In this document: one piece after another, positions 62,746 through 64,000 of the stretch
Layout: each line of letters begins with the position of its first letter
Numbering within the stretch: the stretch's first letter is position 1
Origin: Saccharothrix sp. NRRL B-16348
Lineage (GTDB): Bacteria; Actinomycetota; Actinomycetes; Mycobacteriales; Pseudonocardiaceae
Reading direction: 5' to 3'
DNA: 64,000 nt
Assembly (NCBI RefSeq): GCF_001280085.1
Contig: NZ_LGED01000220.1
Location: 155,118 to 219,117, forward strand
Notes under the pieces: model-generated
What the model was told of the DNA's origin: nothing
Seen by the model: the letters and a program-made list of their open reading frames with translations, nothing else
The model's database searches: none
Program-made: the position numbers and the translations under genes

Positions 62746-62791
62746 GGACAGTTCTGTCCCTGGATAAGCCTTTCCCAGGACAGAACTCTCC
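62746..62791. promoter_or_regulatory. Two operator-like sites between the XRE and alcohol dehydrogenase genes
   Basis: Site A GGACAG-TT-CTGTCC (62746-62759) is a perfect-arm palindrome; site B GGACAG-AA-CTCTCC (62778-62791) has one mismatch. Their centres are 32 bp apart, about three helical turns, so both can face the same side of the DNA. Likely bound by the XRE protein. Confidence 0.65.
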
Positions 62792-62896
62792 TCTTTCCGG
62801 GCGAAATGCGCGGTGGCAGGGTCGGTGACGTCGAACCACTCCACCCTGAACGGCGCGCTATCGCGTGCCGTCGCATCACGCCCAGGAGACAACGAA

Positions 62897-63913
62897 ATGC
62901 GCGCAACGGTGATTCACGCCCCCGGTGACATCCGGGTGGAGAACGTGCCGGAGCCGGAGATCCTCAAACCGACCGACGCGATCATCCGCACCGTCGCCAC
63001 CTGCGTGTGCGGCACGGACCTGTGGGCCTATCGCGGCCTCGACCCGGTCGGGGAGCCGCACCCGATGGGCCACGAGTACGTGGGTGTGGTCGAGGAGGTC
63101 GGCGGCGAGGTCACGTCGGTGCGGCCGGGCCAGTTCGTGGTCGGCTCGTTCGCCACCTCGGACGACACCTGTGCGAACTGCCGCAACGGCTACCCGTCCC
63201 ACTGCGTGCGGCGCGAGTTCATGAGCACCTGCCAGGCCGAGTACGTCCGCATCCCGAACGCCCAGGGCACCCTGGTCGCCACCGCCGGACAGCCTGCCGA
63301 GGAGCTGGTACCCAGCCTGCTGGCCCTCTCCGACGTCATGGGCACCGGCTGGTACGCCGCCATGGCCGCCGAGGTCCGACCCGGCGCGACCGCCGTCGTC
63401 GTCGGCGACGGGGCGGTCGGGCTGTGCGGGGTGATCGCGGCCAAGGAGCTGGGTGCCGAGCGGATCATCGCCATGAGCCGGCACGAAGGCCGCCACGCGC
63501 TCGCGCTCGAGTTCGGCGCCACGGACATCGTCACCGAGCGCGGCGAGGACGGCATCGCCCGCGTGCAGGACCTGACGAACGGTGTCGGCGCCGATTCGGT
63601 GCTGGAGTGCGTCGGCACCCCGGAGTCGATGCGGCAGGCGCTGCAGTCGACCCGCCCCGGCGGCAACGTCGGTTTCGTGGGCCTTCCGCACGGGGTGGAC
63701 CTCCACGGCGTGGAACTGTTCTTCTCCCACGTCGGCCTGCGCGGTGGACCGGCGCCGGTGCGGGCGTACCTGCCCGACCTCATCGACCGGGTGCTCGACG
63801 GCCGCATCAACCCCGGCAAGGTCTTCGACCTCGCACTTCCCCTCGACCAGGCCGCCGAGGGCTACCGCGCCATGGACGAACGCCGCGCCATCAAGACCCT
63901 GCTGCGACCCTGA
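62897..63913 (+). CDS. Zinc-dependent alcohol dehydrogenase (MDR family)
   Basis: 338 aa. GroES-like N-terminal part with catalytic-zinc residues in TCVCGTDLWAYRG (Cys) and MGHEYVGVVEEVG (His, Glu), a Cys-rich structural-zinc loop DDTCANCRNGYPSHC, then the Rossmann domain (VVVGDGAVGLCGVIAAKELG). ATG with GGAGA upstream. Divergent from the XRE regulator, a very common actinobacterial pair. Substrate not predictable; the tail FDLALPLDQAAEGYRAMDER is standard for the family. Confidence 0.93.
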   Translation: MRATVIHAPGDIRVENVPEPEILKPTDAIIRTVATCVCGTDLWAYRGLDPVGEPHPMGHEYVGVVEEVGGEVTSVRPGQFVVGSFATSDDTCANCRNGYPSHCVRREFMSTCQAEYVRIPNAQGTLVATAGQPAEELVPSLLALSDVMGTGWYAAMAAEVRPGATAVVVGDGAVGLCGVIAAKELGAERIIAMSRHEGRHALALEFGATDIVTERGEDGIARVQDLTNGVGADSVLECVGTPESMRQALQSTRPGGNVGFVGLPHGVDLHGVELFFSHVGLRGGPAPVRAYLPDLIDRVLDGRINPGKVFDLALPLDQAAEGYRAMDERRAIKTLLRP

Positions 63914-64000
63914 ACGAGCCATCCGGATGTGCGGACCACCACGCTCGTCCGCGCTGAACCATCCATTCAGGAGAGACAACGGGGTTCGCCCCGGTGGTGC

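Overview
This is a chromosomal segment of a high-GC filamentous actinomycete. Coding third positions are strongly G/C-biased, GTG/TTG starts and 4-bp start/stop overlaps are common, and the gene types (NB-ARC/TPR regulators, CHAT/TPR conflict proteins, a lactazole-like thiopeptide precursor, an F420-reductase-family protein, ECF41 sigma factor) fit Pseudonocardiales (Saccharothrix/Lentzea/Actinosynnema-like). The genus is inference. I see no tRNA, rRNA, CRISPR array, insertion sequence or replication origin.

Layout. 0-10 kb: an edge-truncated DD-carboxypeptidase, an XRE/NB-ARC/TPR regulator, a small membrane protein, a NarL-type two-component system divergent from a membrane-linked alpha/beta hydrolase, and a GNAT-like acyltransferase. 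Facing the acyltransferase is a very small RiPP locus: a LazA-like thiopeptide precursor plus a stand-alone LanB C-terminal-type (LazC-like) protein, with no YcaO, cyclodehydratase or glutamylating dehydratase in the window. 10.7-13.5 kb: furA-katG peroxide defence. 13.6-20.6 kb: a hydroxy-acid catabolism locus (DUF4387, AtuA/DUF1446, D-hydroxyacid dehydrogenase, MFS, tartrate/D-malate dehydrogenase) with LysR and GntR regulators and palindromic candidate operators. 20.7-28.3 kb: a STAND ATPase, small secreted proteins, and two TetR-controlled oxidoreductase units, one with a frameshifted FAD monooxygenase.

28.5-39.9 kb: a Ser/Thr kinase, then what looks like a local ECF41 sigma-factor regulon. 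The sigma gene lies among five promoters of the form (T/C)GTCACA-N16-(T/G)GTC, each a sensible distance upstream of a gene: two NmrA-like reductases, an LtrA membrane protein, a ferritin-like/CDGSH Fe-S protein and a universal stress protein. 39.9-46.9 kb: an SDR/TetR divergent pair fused head to head by loss of both 5' ends, then a sugar/sugar-acid uptake and dehydration locus with a fused MalF-MalG-type permease, a binding protein, a GntR regulator and an enolase-superfamily dehydratase.

47-61.6 kb is the most unusual region. A secreted CHAP protein with exact 183-bp repeats is followed by a cholesterol-dependent-cytolysin-like lipoprotein lacking the cholesterol-binding undecapeptide. A CHAT/TPR caspase-like protein lies 31 bp downstream of it. 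Converging on these is a six-gene operon holding two CATRA-type modules (small protein + cyclase-like CATRA protein, twice), a second CHAT/TPR protein and a PH-like protein. I read this as a composite conflict system combining caspase-like proteases, nucleotidyl-cyclase-like proteins and a pore-forming-toxin-like protein. The window ends with an XRE regulator divergent from a zinc alcohol dehydrogenase across two similar operator-like sites.
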